From: Batkoa obscura
Taxonomy: Eukaryota; Entomophthoromycota; Entomophthoromycetes; Entomophthorales; Batkoaceae
DNA: 64,000 nt
NCBI GenBank assembly: GCA_030770535.1
Contig: JASVEC010000020.1
Location: 558,001 to 622,000, forward strand
Reading direction: 5' to 3'
The position numbers and the translations under genes are program-made. Below, one piece after another: positions 23,035 through 34,829 of the stretch. The notes beneath the pieces are model-generated. The model worked only from the letters and a program-made list of their open reading frames with translations. It did no database searches and was not told where the DNA came from. Position 1 is the first letter of the stretch. Each line of letters starts with the position of its first letter.

Positions 23035-24411
23035 ATCCAATCAACGCTCCTTCGAGTTTACAAAATTCTAAAAACTCTTTTAGCTTTTTATCTCCTTTCA
23101 ACGTTCTTTTCGACCCGATTATGATCAACTTTTTCTTCGCTCGAGTCAATGCCACATTGATTCTTCTCCAATCTTTTAACAAAAAACCCAACTCTTCTGT
23201 ATCATTATTCCGAACTGCAGAAAACAAAATTAAATCAAATTCTAATCCTTGGACTTTATCAATTGTAAATAGATTCTTTATTTCCAAATTACGACTCAAG
23301 AGTTGTGAGCTAATGGCTGCTAATTGAGCTTTATAAATGGATAATAAAGCCAAATTATTGAAATTAAAGTTTTGCTTCTTTAATTCTAATAAGAGGATGA
23401 TTATTATTTTAATTTCTACTTTATTAACTATTGATTTCTTTTTTTTACTCTCTTGACAATTAAGAAATTGATCTGTATTTAAAAATATCACTGATTGATT
23501 ACTATCAAATACTCGACTAATTAAACATTTTTTAGAACATACAAAATGTTCGTTTGGTAATTTAATTAATGTGTTATTACTATTAATTAATTCACATTCA
23601 ACTTCCTTATCCCATTCCTTATTTTGATCTATCAATTCCAGCTTCGCCTCCAACACCTTCTTATTATTACATTTCAACTTTCCTTCATACGTTAACGAAT
23701 TAGTTAATTTCATAATCCCTAAATTCATTCTATATTGATAACTCAACATAATTACATTATCTCCTTTTTCATCCTCTCTTACTCCTTCGTTCTTTTCTTT
23801 TTTCAATAGCCAGTGAAATAAACTCATTTCCATTCCCTTCTTTTTTGCCTTAATATTCCTTACTATAGGTGGTAATTGATATGGGTCTCCAATTAACAAA
23901 AATTTATCACTTTTTAGCAAACCACCTACACTTAACGGTAAATTGATTTGCGTGGCTTCATCTAATATACAATAATTAAATTGAAAATAATTGATTATTT
24001 TATCTTTCAATCCAATACAAGTTGATATTATAATTCTCGTACTTTCCAACACTTTTCTTATACTACCTTCTTCTAGGGCTTTATTATTAAATGAATATTT
24101 TATCACTTCCAAATCCATTTTACTTTCATTACCTAATCTCAGTATTCCTTTAACATTTAATCTATGTAACTTCTTTAATATTCCATCGACAGCTGAATTT
24201 GTATGTGAAGTTATTAATATTTTTGTATCCTTATTAAGTTTTATTAATATATAAATAACTATACTAATCCATGTACTTTTTCCTGTTCCTGGCATACCTA
24301 TTATTAAATAATATTGTTTCATATTTAATATTTTTATTAATCCATTATATTGATCAGCATTTAATTGAATGGGCAATTCTGATATTATTTGGTCAATATA
24401 ATTGATATCAA

Positions 24412-24445
<34 letters not shown>

Positions 24446-27400
24446 CATACTATTGTTATTATTTAATATCAAATCCTTAATATTGTTATTATCACTTCTA
24501 TTATCATTTTCTTCCTCATAAATAATTAAATCTCTTAACTTGATTAAATTATCTTCATGACCCATCAGTAAACCAATCAAATTACTCCTCAATAAATGAA
24601 AATAACTAACATTTTCATTTTTAATCATCTTCAACTTTATATCTTTAAAATTCATTATGTCCTTTTCAATTTGAATTTGAATTTCTTTTTCATTAATATT
24701 TCGAATGTTTCCCATAAAAGTTAGCTTTTGAAATTCATCTTGTAATAAAATAGATTCCCCGATTTCAATCTCTTTATCTTTTATTTGGTTTTTAATAGTT
24801 ATTAAATATTCTTGTTGATTTGGTAATATTATATCTTCAATATCATCATTATTCTTTATTTTATTATAACTATTTTTATTACTATTTATTGTTTCACAAT
24901 TTAAAACATTAATTTTATTGATTAAAATTCCATCAATAGAATTGAATTCCTCTCCTTTAATAAACTGATATTTTTCATTTAATAACTGACCTTCTTCTAA
25001 ATTAATAAATAAATTCCAATAATTAAAAAATTTCATTTCTTTTTTTTTTAAATGATTTAATTGGTTCTCCATCAATTCTATTAAGCCTTCATCTTTAATT
25101 TCATTATTATTATTATTATTGTCTTCTATTTTATAATATAAAAAACAAGTTTGATTTAACGAACAATTTTGACAGTTAAATTTGTTATTTAATAAATTAC
25201 CAAAATTGATATTTTCATTCTTACCATCCCACTGCTTTAACTTAACTATTAATTCATTTCTCTTAAATAATATCAATTTAATCTCTTCAAAATTATAATT
25301 TATTAGTTTCATTTCTTCTTTTTCTTTTTCATTAAAATAATATAGATATCCTTGATTAATTTCTTCTTTGTTATCTTCTTTTATTTCATTCATTAATAAT
25401 TGATATAATAGTAATTGTGCTTGATGATTGATTGATACTTTATTTTTTCCTGTTTTAAATTCTATTGGTAATCTACTTGCTATATTCCTATCAGTTATTC
25501 CCTTACTCATATTAAAGTACTTTACTATTTTATTTTCCTTTTTATTTTCATTAACATTTAGAATAATATCCACTTTACCCTTCAATCCTAATTGCATTGA
25601 AACAATACTTTCTTCAACTAAAACATTATCAGTACTCAACTTAATACCTACTGAATTCTCCCCGTCCCCCAAATAATTTTTAAAAAAATTCAAAAATCTT
25701 CCAACTTGTTTTAATAATTCTAAATAAATTTCATTTTCACTAAAATTATTTAAAATAATTTCTAATTGTTTGTTTTGAACACATATTTTCATAATTAGCT
25801 GAATTTCTTCTTCTTGAAATTTTTGATATTTTAAACAAGTTTGTAATACATCATGTAATAGAATACCCATTAACATAGAATAAATTTGTTTTTTATTAGT
25901 TTCTAATTGATAAACCTTTATAGTCAACAGTGATCTTCGTGAACATGAAAATGCATCTGCTAAATGAGTCGTATTAATTAATAATTTTGGAAACAATATC
26001 AAATAGTTTTTATTATTTTTATCATTATTAATAATATAAAAATGGTGTTGATTTTTTTCTACATGAATTAAGATTTGATCTCCGGTTTTAATGTTTAATT
26101 GTTTCCATTCTTGTTGTAATTCAATTTCAATTAATCCTTCTTTACTATTTTGTTTTCCAAATATAATTTTACTATCTTTATTAATTAAATTATAATATTC
26201 TGTTACAATCAAGTCCAGTTTAATAAATTCTATATTTTAGAAAATAAATTAAAATAGTCAGATTACTTTTATAATATTAAACTTTACCTTTCCTTCTCTC
26301 AACTTTTAGCTTTTTATTAACTTGATCATCTAACTTAATTTATTAGTTTAAAAAGTAATAAAGTATACAGTAATAAAATAATCTACTTTACCTTGTTTAT
26401 TATTATTATTATCATTAGTATTACTATTGCTATTGATAGGAGGATCAAACTTGCTAATATTAGCTAAAAAAGCTTCATCTTCCGATGAAGAATCCAATAA
26501 AAAAGTAGTATTTATTGATTGCGTGTTATTAGCACTGTTAATTTTATTATTGTTTGCATCATTGTTATTGATCGAGAAACTGTTATTAATCAATGAAGTA
26601 TTGTTAATACTATTGATCATATTATTATTAACTGTATTGTTAATAAGGTTATTATTCATATTATTATTACTTAATCCACTCCTATTCAGTCTACCATTGT
26701 TCACCATACTATTCTCACCACCATTCCTCCTAATATTATTATTTGTGCTATTGTTGGTAACACTATTGCTCTTACTTTTAAGAATCTTATTATCATTTAA
26801 ATCACACTTCAATAAATTTGTTCTATTAATGTTATTGTCACTTTCTTTATTTTGAATAAAACTACCAATTGTTGAATTTTTATTTTTATTCATTATAATA
26901 TCGTTATCTACTTGAGATAAAAAAATAGTAAGTGCATCATCATCTGAAGATAGTAAATCATCACTCCCAATAGTAATATTATTTATACTTGTATTATTAT
27001 TACTATTTTCATTATTTATACTACTCCCAATACTATTCCTATTATTAACATTATATCCCCTATTAATACTATTCTTATTACTAATACTAGTTACATTATT
27101 AACACTACTTCTATTATGTTTGCTATTCACACTACTAATACTATCTCTATCACCAATACTATACTCTCTATTAATACTAATCTTATTTCCGTCTCTCTCT
27201 TTTTCCTTGATAATTTTGACTGTACTTAATTCCAACCTAACTTTTTCTGTTAAACTTTGTTTTCTAATTAGTTCTTCACTTTTCCTTTCGTTGTCTTTTT
27301 CATCTTTACTATTTTTACCGTTATAGCTATCGACTTGAGTTAGCCAGTTAGTAGTGGCATCGTCATCTGAAGAGATACAAAAGAATTCTTCACTTAACTC

Positions 27401-27790
27401 AATATTATTTTTATTTCTACTCAAATTGATTTTACTATTTTTTAGTTCATTAATATTTAATTGATATAATAATTCATCTTCGTCTAATTTATTCATTGGT
27501 TTTAAATATTGGATTTTATTAGTGACCTTATTTTCATTCTCTTTATTATTATATTCAATATTATCAATAGTACTATTATCATTATCTATAGTATCAATAT
27601 TAATATCATTATTTCCTATATTATTTATCTGTTTACAATTACTTAAGACACTTTCCTTTAATAGTTTCTCTAGCAACGATGCTTCCATCTCTTTTAAATC
27701 TTGTGTAATTGAATCGAACTTTGGTAATAATCCATTTTGATTATTATTAATTGGAGTGGAATTGTTTCGATTAAATTCATTGAATTCCAT
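23033..27790 (-). CDS. DNA2: DNA replication nuclease-helicase Dna2
   Basis: Processes Okazaki flaps and resects breaks; combines a RecB-like nuclease with a 5'-3' superfamily 1 helicase. Two exons, 27790-26392 and 26229-23033, join in phase (KQ|E FIKLDL) to about 1531 residues. The first exon is disordered, Asn/Ser-rich, with several DDD/SSDDD acidic clusters. Nuclease part: LADAFSCSRR (first Fe-S Cys), MLMGILLHDVLQ, GKVDIIL, PIEFKTGK, and CQNCSLNQTC (remaining Fe-S Cys). Helicase part: Walker A GMPGTGKST, TSHTNSAVDGIL, DEATQI, GDPYQLPP, LSYQYRMN, DKVQGLEFDLILFSAVRNN, RRINVALTRAKKKLIIIGS. The second exon lacks an early ATG, which supports splicing. Whether 27831-28577 supplies more N-terminus is open. 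Confidence 0.93.
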
Positions 27791-27830
27791 ATTATATTTT
27801 CGATTTCGATTAATTTTTAATAATTCCTTT

Positions 27831-28577
27831 TTATTTAAAATTGGTTTAGGTAAGTAAATATCCTCTTTGTTCTCGATTGGTGGAGATATCTAATTTGATT
27901 TATAATAAATATTAGATTAAAGAAAGAATACATGTTGAATTCAAAATTCAATAAAAATAACCTACCTTGACTCTTTTATTTCCTGTGGTTCCTCTTTTTT
28001 CTTCCTTGGTTTGACTATTTCTACACTTCTTTTTATCCAGTAGTAAATGATTATTAGCCTTCAATTTAGTCCCTAATAAAATAGCTTTCTTTACTGTTCG
28101 TTGAATAGATTGTTTAGTTTCTAAAAATAAAACTTGATTAATATTCTCATCAATAAAAATTATATATCTACATTTGATAAAAGATAAACAACTCCTTAAA
28201 TTAGCTCTTTTATTTGTTTCACTTTATTCAAAATATCTGAACATTAAAAGACTTACTTTCTGTAACTTCTAATCTCGTCCTTTCACTTTTATATTTCCTT
28301 TTATCTCTTTTCCAATAAATATTATTTAAACTATCTTCTTTTAATGCTTCAGGTGATTCGTATTCTAAAATTGTATTTTTCATACAATCCGATTTTTTCT
28401 TCGGTTGATTGTTGTTTATTGCTGTTATTACTTGATTTGAAGTTGTGGTAGTATAATTATCTTCGGGTGAAGAATCTGAATAAAAGTAATAAAGTAGCTT
28501 AGTTATTGAAATCAAAAAGAGGATAAGCAAAACTTACTTATTTCTATTACTTCTATTGAATGGCTTTTCAGAGTCAT
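27831..28577 (-). CDS. Unknown small disordered protein, or upstream part of Dna2
   Basis: Four exons (28577-28538, 28475-28257, 28120-27966, 27890-27831) join in phase to about 157 residues: MTLKSHSIEVIEI, then NSSPEDNYTTTTS, charged low-complexity sequence, a Lys-rich segment, and ISPPIENKEDIYLPKPIFK before TAA. VIEI next to an acidic Ser stretch resembles a SUMO-interaction motif. The end is only 40 bp before the Dna2 ATG on the same strand, and the two frames differ by one. It may be a separate gene in a very tight tandem, or the true Dna2 N-terminus with a one-base assembly error near the A/T run at 27830-27845. No domain recognised. Confidence 0.5.
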
Positions 28578-29435
28578 TTTTGAGTGATCTTTTCGCTAAA
28601 AGGATATTAAATTAGTTTCTAATTCAGTTCAAATTTATAGTCAATGAAAATAAATTGAAATCCTTTTGAGTTCAATACAAATAAGATGTTATTTTTTATT
28701 TCGTTAAAGGTTATGTGATGACACTTAGATTATTAACTTACTTTATTGATTTTTTTCATACTTTAATACCTTGTTTGTTAATAAAAAGATCAAAAGTTAA
28801 AAATTTGAAAATTCAAATTATCACTTACAATTCAACTTTCTTTAATTGGTTGAAATGATATCTACTCTCTAAAAAAATATCCAACATTTATATTTTACTA
28901 GTTGAAAGCCACCACAAGAAAAAAACATCAAATTTACTTAATTTAGCAACATCAATAAAGTTAATTAGAATATTAAACTAATAAATTAACATAATAATGA
29001 AATAAAGTGGAATTTAATACAAACAAAAATTTAAATCTAAAATAAAAATTCCTAAGAATTTAAAATCCATTTTTATCTTAAAGTAAAATAGATGGATTTT
29101 GTTATTGATATTCTATAATTTCTTATTACTCTTTAGAATTATATTGTATTATTTATATTATGTTAACTTGATAAAGCATAAAGACAACAACTACTTGAAA
29201 GTAGCTACTCAGCCATTTTTCGGCTACATTATTACTGCTGTGACTTTCACATCTATTTCAATTATCTTCAATTATCAATTTACCTAGTTCATTATTAATA
29301 TACACCAATCAATCTTTTTTAATAGTCAGCCAATCAATTTCATATTATTTTGTAACCTATTCAATTTCATCAATTTCAGCTTTTACTACTTTATTTTATT
29401 CTATTATATTTTAACCCATTCAAAACCTCGTTAAT
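28578..29435. other. Intergenic, divergent promoters
   Basis: About 860 bp, AT-rich. A 62-codon open stretch at 29099-29287 lacks an ATG at its start and was not accepted. No repeats of the local families seen. Confidence 0.45.
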
Positions 29436-29915
29436 ATGTCTCAATTTTGTAAATGTAGTTTAGATACCTTAAATAAAATCATCGAGTTGCCCATTGACAA
29501 AGTGTGTTCTGATTGTTTAACTTTATGTTTGGAATTAGAAGAGTTTAGTAAGGTTGGGGAGGATGTACAGAAGAATAAATTAAAGACGAATTGTTTTCGT
29601 AAGTATTTATTTCTATATTTCTTTTTTATTATTATGAAAAGATAGATTATTGATAGAAAAGAGATTTTTTTTAAAGATAGTAGATTGAATTTATAATAAT
29701 TTTTTAGAAAGAGACTCAATAAAAGATAAAATTATGGTTTATTTGTTTTTAATAGTTACCACGCTATTGTTATTGACTGCTTTTTTTAAACCCCATTTAA
29801 AAAAGTGGTGGAAGGTAATTTAGTTATATGTTCTACTTAGTTAAGTTATTGATATTTTTTCTTTTTTATATAGTCTCGTAATAGAACTTCCACTTTTTCT
29901 ACGTTAGAACATTGA
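29436..29915 (+). CDS. Small Cys-rich single-span membrane protein, unknown
   Basis: Three exons (29436-29598, 29708-29814, 29874-29915) join in phase to 103 residues. The N-terminal half has five early Cys in CKC...CSDCLTLC spacing, followed by an acidic Glu/Leu stretch. A hydrophobic run VYLFLIVTTLLLLTAFF then forms one membrane span, followed by a basic KPHLKKWWKSRNR and a short Ser/Thr tail. With no signal peptide, the topology suggests a cytosolic Cys-bearing N-terminus and a C-terminal anchor. The Cys could bind zinc or be lipidated. I do not recognise a family; the conserved phase at both introns is the main evidence that it is real. Confidence 0.6.
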
Positions 29916-30460
29916 GTGTTACTTTATAGTGTTATATTTTATTTAATAAGTAAATGAGATTTTTTGATAATTTTTTTACTTTGAATATTGGGATGATGAA
30001 TTTGATATGATGATTTTTGATAATGATATTATTGAAATAAGCGGGTTTCTTTACTATTATTAGAGTTTTTTTATACACGAGATTAAAGTATTTAAAGAAA
30101 GTATTTGATATTGATTTACCTATTTATTTAAGTTCTGTTTTATATCAATAGTAGAAGTTTATAGTTTATAAACAAATTTCTATTGCTATACTGACAAAAC
30201 TATTTTTGTTTATTTATTTTACATATACTAAAAACAAAAATTTGATACTATTTTGTAAAAATTGTTATTCATATCAGTTTTATTATAATGTTCGTATAAT
30301 TGAAATCATACAAAAAATTATTTCTTAACCAAAAAGGATAAGCATTCCAATATCTTACATTTTATTGGCTCCTCGCTCATTTCAAAAAACCAATAATCCA
30401 AATTGACTCCAATTCAGATCATCTTTAACCTAGATAAGATAACCAAATAAATTTCTCCAA
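29916..30460 (+). promoter_or_regulatory. NDUFA8 promoter region with two CCAAT motifs
   Basis: About 545 bp before NDUFA8. An inverted CCAAT (ATTGG, 30364-30368) and a direct CCAAT (30390-30394) lie 65-100 bp before the ATG. CCAAT boxes bound by the Hap2/3/5 complex drive respiratory genes in other fungi; their use here is inference. Confidence 0.45.
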
Positions 30461-31077
30461 ATGTCAGCAGGTAACCACCCCCAAGGCGCGTCCGCGTATG
30501 ATTTCCGTATTGAAGGAAAACATATTGAAACTAGTGAGATGCCTTCAAATATCCCTAAAGTTAGTGAAGTAGGTGCCTCTTCCGCCCCACTTACTTCAGC
30601 TTCTTATTTTTTACATGCTCATTGTAAAAATTATTATGACGATTTTATGTTGTGTAAAAATGAAAATAATGACCCAGCCCATTGTTTAAAAGAAGGAAGA
30701 AAAGTTACTAGATGTTCTGTGGATTTGTAAGTTTTTTTTATAATAGAAAAATGGAAAGAAATGAGAATGAAGTGGGTTAAATAGGATATGATTTAATGAA
30801 TCGGTTTTAGATTAGAAAAATTACAAAAAAATTGTGAAAGTGAATTCAGTGACCATTGGAAATGCTTAGATAATAATAATTTTGAATATCGATTCTGTCG
30901 TCAACCAGAGCAAAAATTCAATGCATGTGTATTTAAGAAATTAGTAAGTTGATTAATGCTGGATAAATGAAATGGTATTAATTATTCTACTTTTTTTTCT
31001 AGGGTTATGAAAAAATTATTCCAGGTGCTCCAAAGGATGAAGTTCCAATTCATTTACGTAAAAATACTTTATTATAA
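30461..31077 (+). CDS. NDUFA8: NADH:ubiquinone oxidoreductase subunit NDUFA8 (19 kDa, CHCH)
   Basis: Accessory subunit of respiratory complex I on the intermembrane-space side, imported and oxidised by the Mia40 pathway. Three exons: 30461-30726, 30811-30943, 31003-31077. The protein carries four half-CHCH Cys pairs: HCKNYYDDFMLCKNENNDPAHCLKEGRKVTRC, then NCESEFSDHWKCLDNNNFEYRFCRQPEQKFNACVF, and the C-terminal GYEKIIPGAPKDEVPIHLRK characteristic of the family. No presequence, as expected for this import route. A CCAAT-bearing promoter precedes it. Pho88 converges on it downstream. Confidence 0.95.
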
Positions 31078-31214
31078 TTAAGGTTAGAAACTCAATTCAA
31101 AGTTATTTTTTATTTTATAAAAATATATAATAAAAAATGAAAATAAACGTAATAAATAAATAAAAAGTATGTTCTTATCTTATTTTGTTTCTTTTATTGT
31201 TAATATTCTAATCT

Positions 31215-31763
31215 CTACTTCTTTTTGATCTTGTTCTTTTTTTTATTGGTAGTAGGACTAGTAGTAGCAGGAGAGAATGGATTGGATTGAACGTTAAAAG
31301 GTCTCTTCAATTCATTAACTTCTGGATGATTTAAGAGATAAATTTTAACTAAAGGATTATTAAAAATATTTTTTAAAGGTAAAATACTTTGAATGAAGAT
31401 AGGTTGTACATAACCCATACGATAATGAATCAACACAGAAATAGCCATAGAAATTAAACTAGTACGAACAAATTTTATCAACTCAGCTTTATCATATTCT
31501 TCATAAGTGGTAATAATGGTCACTGGAGCAGCATCAGAATAGGCCGGTGGGTTTTCATTATAACTTAATTCCTTTTGGTTACCTCTTTTTTGAATTTGAA
31601 GATAACAATAGTATAATATACCATAAACTATACCATTGGCAGTAACATACATCAAACGAATACCATTTAATACGCTTGGATTTTCAGCATCAAAAAATCT
31701 TAATACTTGGGTTAATATAATTACCAAGATAAAATTGAGTATCGCGTCTTTCCAGCCCGACAT
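31215..31763 (-). CDS. PHO88: Pho88/Snd3 ER membrane protein
   Basis: Intronless, 182 residues. Pho88 (Snd3) acts in SRP-independent targeting to the ER and affects phosphate transport in yeast. Seen: an N-terminal span AILNFILVIILTQVLRFF, a second near VLNGIRLMYVTANGIVYGILYYC, the loop TTYEEYDKAELIKFVRTSLISMAI, VLIHYRMGYVQPIFIQSILPLKN, and the conserved NPLVKIYLLNHPEVNELKRPF. The C-terminus is Ser/Thr/Pro-rich, then Lys-rich (KKKNKIKKK). The position and spacing of these blocks match the family. Start at 31763 is the first ATG and sits directly before a hydrophobic helix. Confidence 0.93.
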   Translation of the reverse strand: MSGWKDAILNFILVIILTQVLRFFDAENPSVLNGIRLMYVTANGIVYGILYYCYLQIQKRGNQKELSYNENPPAYSDAAPVTIITTYEEYDKAELIKFVRTSLISMAISVLIHYRMGYVQPIFIQSILPLKNIFNNPLVKIYLLNHPEVNELKRPFNVQSNPFSPATTSPTTNKKKNKIKKK

Positions 31764-32062
31764 ATTGAAATTTTATTTATTTTTTTACTTTAAAATGGGT
31801 TTTTGTTTGGATATTTATGGTTTGACTATTTTTCGACTAAATAGAAATGGCTACTTTCTCAATTAACTTTGATTTTGGCCAATGATTTAATAACAGCACG
31901 AATTTTTTAAAGATTGAGGTTTCAATATTTTTGCAATCTTTCAGTTTTTGTAAATTTGCATAAACTTACTTTAGTTCCCTAGAACTTTCTATTCCATTAA
32001 CGGTTTGAATCTGAATTTATATAAATAAGAAACACTAACAATTAAAATATAATTTTAATTAA

Positions 32063-33137
32063 ATGACTTATTTCAATAGTGATCCAAGTGATAATTTCAA
32101 TTCAAAGAACTCTTTTTATTTCAATAATGATAATATGAACAACAATTATAATAATAATGTAAATAGTAACTTTAATAATTTCAATAATATGTCAAATAAT
32201 CATTTTAATACCACTATAAATAATAAGTATAGTAATGATTTCAATAACCCAACACAATCCTATTACTTTAGTAATAATAATCTATGGAATAGCAATTCCC
32301 TTTCTAATAACACTAACACAATGAATACCTTCTCAAATCTGGCTACTGTTACTCCTAGTTTATTAAGTCCGTCAATTTTTAGAAAACGAAGCCACGATGC
32401 TTTAATGGATATTGAACTTGATCTGAAAAAACTGAAACTTAATGATGGTCCGATATCTGTAAATCAAAGTAAGATAACCACACTTTATTTATGACTAGAT
32501 TTATAATAACAACTCTAGGAACGGAAAATAATAACCTGATGAATAAAAATGGAGAAGACTTCCATCCATTGAGTGGAATTAAAAAAGTGGAAATTTTAGA
32601 TCCGGAATATTTCAAACTAGCAACTAAAATACCCGAAGTGGTTTTAAAAGATAAAAGTAAAGAAAGGGATTATAATGCCTTACAGATAATTCGATATGAA
32701 CCTAATTATATTAAAGAGTTTTTGGTAGGTCTTTTTTTAATATCAATCTAAATATATTTTTAATTCTTTTTATATAGCTAAGGTTTTTATATCCAGAGTT
32801 ATATTATGATATTGATAGTGATAATGTGTATGATGAGCCTATAGTAGAAGAGATTGACGATGGTTATATGGCAGAAGAGATTGAGGATGATAGTATCGGC
32901 TTTGAGGAAGTTTGTTATAATAATGAAGCGAATTTTAACAGTTTTAATAATGCTAATTATAATTTAAATAATAGCTATAATAATATGAGCTATAATCAAT
33001 ATAATAATTATAATAGTGTAAACTATAATGAGTATAATAATTACGCTAACATCAACTATAATGGCATAAATTATAACAATTATAATAACCACGATGCTAC
33101 ATACGAGGCTCATGATGACCATATGATGGAAGATTAA
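32063..33137 (+). CDS. Asn/Tyr-rich low-complexity protein, unknown
   Basis: Three exons (32063-32468, 32519-32724, 32778-33137) with agreeing phases give 323 residues. The first ~90 residues are Asn/Phe/Tyr/Ser-rich; then a conserved-looking segment PSLLSPSIFRKRSHDALMDI and LDLKKLKLNDGP, a middle region (HPLSGIKKVEILDPEYFKLA, then NALQIIRYEPNYIKEFLLRF), an acidic stretch, and a C-terminal run of NYN-type units (NYNSVNYNEYNNYAN and similar) ending MMED. FRKRSHDA could be a nuclear localisation signal. The composition is prion-like. I recognise no family; the middle segment is the best candidate for a conserved domain. Confidence 0.7.
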
Positions 33138-33212
33138 TTAATGTTTGAAAATAAAATTAATAAATTATTTAAAATATTTTATTTTTATTTGACTTATTTG
33201 GATATTAAAATT

Positions 33213-34829
33213 TTATTTTGAAAATTGAGTTTCAGTAACTCCGGAACCCATAGCAGAAGTTGAAGATAAACCACCAGTTGGTATAGCAAGTAAATTATCA
33301 ACATATTGAGCACCAGACCATTTTTGGTGAGAAAGTGTTTCTACACCATAATGGCGTTCTTTACGTTGAATGGTCTCAACATAAGCCAACATACCACGAT
33401 TAGCAAAATCACGGGCAAAGAGGTCAATTGCAAGAGAATTAGCATGGAAACCAGCTAAAGTAATGAATTGCCATACATAACCTAAGCGACCTAAATCAGT
33501 AATAAAAGATTCAATTTGAGTATCATTCATGTTAGTGGCATCCCAGTTAAAGGATGGGGAGAGATTGTAAGAAAGCATAGCATTTGGATAAACGGAATGG
33601 ACACCTTGAGCAAACTCTTTAGCTTGGCTATAGATAGGAGCAGCTGATTCCATCCAAAGCATATCAGAATATGGTGCATAAGCAACGGAACGAGCAATAG
33701 CACATTTCACACCACCATTAAGACGGTAATATCCTTCTTTAGTTCTAGGAAGATCCCAATCCCAGAAGGTTTCAAAGCCCATGGATTTAGCTAATTCACG
33801 TGCTTCATAGTAGCTAAGCTCTTGGGAACGGCAATTCCATTTGGAAAGGTTAGCTTCTACATTACTGCAATTGGCTTGACGGATTTTACGAGCAACAGCC
33901 TCAGTAAAGGTTACAAGGTCAGCCTCATCAAGCCATTGTTCTTGAATGGCATGAAGTTGCTGAGCTGTTTTACCAGCTTTAACAGCTTCTTCTAAAATAG
34001 TAACAAGAGGACGTAAGCAGTTGTTAGTAGTACCTAAAATAAATGGATGATCACGACGGTCAATATTACTGGTGAGAAGCTGAGCAGCTTCAGCATCAGT
34101 ACGGGAAACAAGGATGGTTTCAGCATTCATAATATCAAATTGAGCACGGATAGCAATGAGACGAGAAATATGTTCAGAAACTGGAACTAAAACTTTGCCT
34201 CCCATATGACCACATTTCTTAGTACCAGCAGCTTGATCTTCAATATGGATACCAGCAGCACCTCGTTCAACGAACATTTTAGCAAGCTTCATGACAGCGG
34301 TTAAACCACCATGACCTGAGTCAGCATCAGCAATGATTGGTCGTAAGAAATCAGTATATGGAACTGTCTTTCTTTGTTCTGAAGTTAAACCGAAACGCTC
34401 TTCACGTTGCTTTCTATCATGGAATAATTGAGCACGGAAAAGTTGATCTACTTTGTTTGGTACAGTATCCATTGGATAATCAGCAAGATCTGGTCCTGGT
34501 TCATTGGAGGTGGAAGCAGTAGAAGAGCATTGCCATCCAGAAACATAAATGGTTTCGTGATATTTGGCCATTTGAGTTACTTGAACGGGGTCAAGAGCAC
34601 CAAAGGTGTAAGCGGTAGTACGACTACGTTGGTGACGTTTTAAAATAGCCCATAACTTTTTTGCTTGAGCATTGGAAGGGTATTCGATTTTAAGAGTACC
34701 ACGTTTAGATATAATGGATTGAGGAGAATATGGGCGCTTTAAATGAGAGAAACGGGGGGATGCCCACCAGGTGCTCAACTCCTTTAATTCTTGATCATAG
34801 CAGCATTCATCGTTATGGAATTGAGTCAT
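33213..34829 (-). CDS. ICL1: Isocitrate lyase
   Basis: Splits isocitrate into succinate and glyoxylate in the glyoxylate cycle, needed for growth on acetate and fatty acids, which fits a genome rich in lipases. Intronless, 538 residues, usual for fungi. Seen: [59 protein letters not shown], the catalytic [58 protein letters not shown] and [10 protein letters not shown]. The C-terminus ...ETQFSK is not a canonical peroxisomal SKL signal, so location is undecided. Codon use is strongly biased, suggesting high expression. It is divergent from NAP1. Confidence 0.98.
   Translation of the reverse strand: MTQFHNDECCYDQELKELSTWWASPRFSHLKRPYSPQSIISKRGTLKIEYPSNAQAKKLWAILKRHQRSRTTAYTFGALDPVQVTQMAKYHETIYVSGWQCSSTASTSNEPGPDLADYPMDTVPNKVDQLFRAQLFHDRKQREERFGLTSEQRKTVPYTDFLRPIIADADSGHGGLTAVMKLAKMFVERGAAGIHIEDQAAGTKKCGHMGGKVLVPVSEHISRLIAIRAQFDIMNAETILVSRTDAEAAQLLTSNIDRRDHPFILGTTNNCLRPLVTILEEAVKAGKTAQQLHAIQEQWLDEADLVTFTEAVARKIRQANCSNVEANLSKWNCRSQELSYYEARELAKSMGFETFWDWDLPRTKEGYYRLNGGVKCAIARSVAYAPYSDMLWMESAAPIYSQAKEFAQGVHSVYPNAMLSYNLSPSFNWDATNMNDTQIESFITDLGRLGYVWQFITLAGFHANSLAIDLFARDFANRGMLAYVETIQRKERHYGVETLSHQKWSGAQYVDNLLAIPTGGLSSTSAMGSGVTETQFSK

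Noticed and set aside
26427-27740. Plus-strand Leu/Ile/Ser-rich open frames opposite the Dna2 first exon
   Set aside because: They are antisense shadows of the Asn-rich Dna2 coding sequence.
29099-29287. 62-codon hydrophobic open stretch upstream of the small membrane protein gene
   Set aside because: It has no ATG at its start and no homologue I recognise; hydrophobic translations are expected from T-rich strands.
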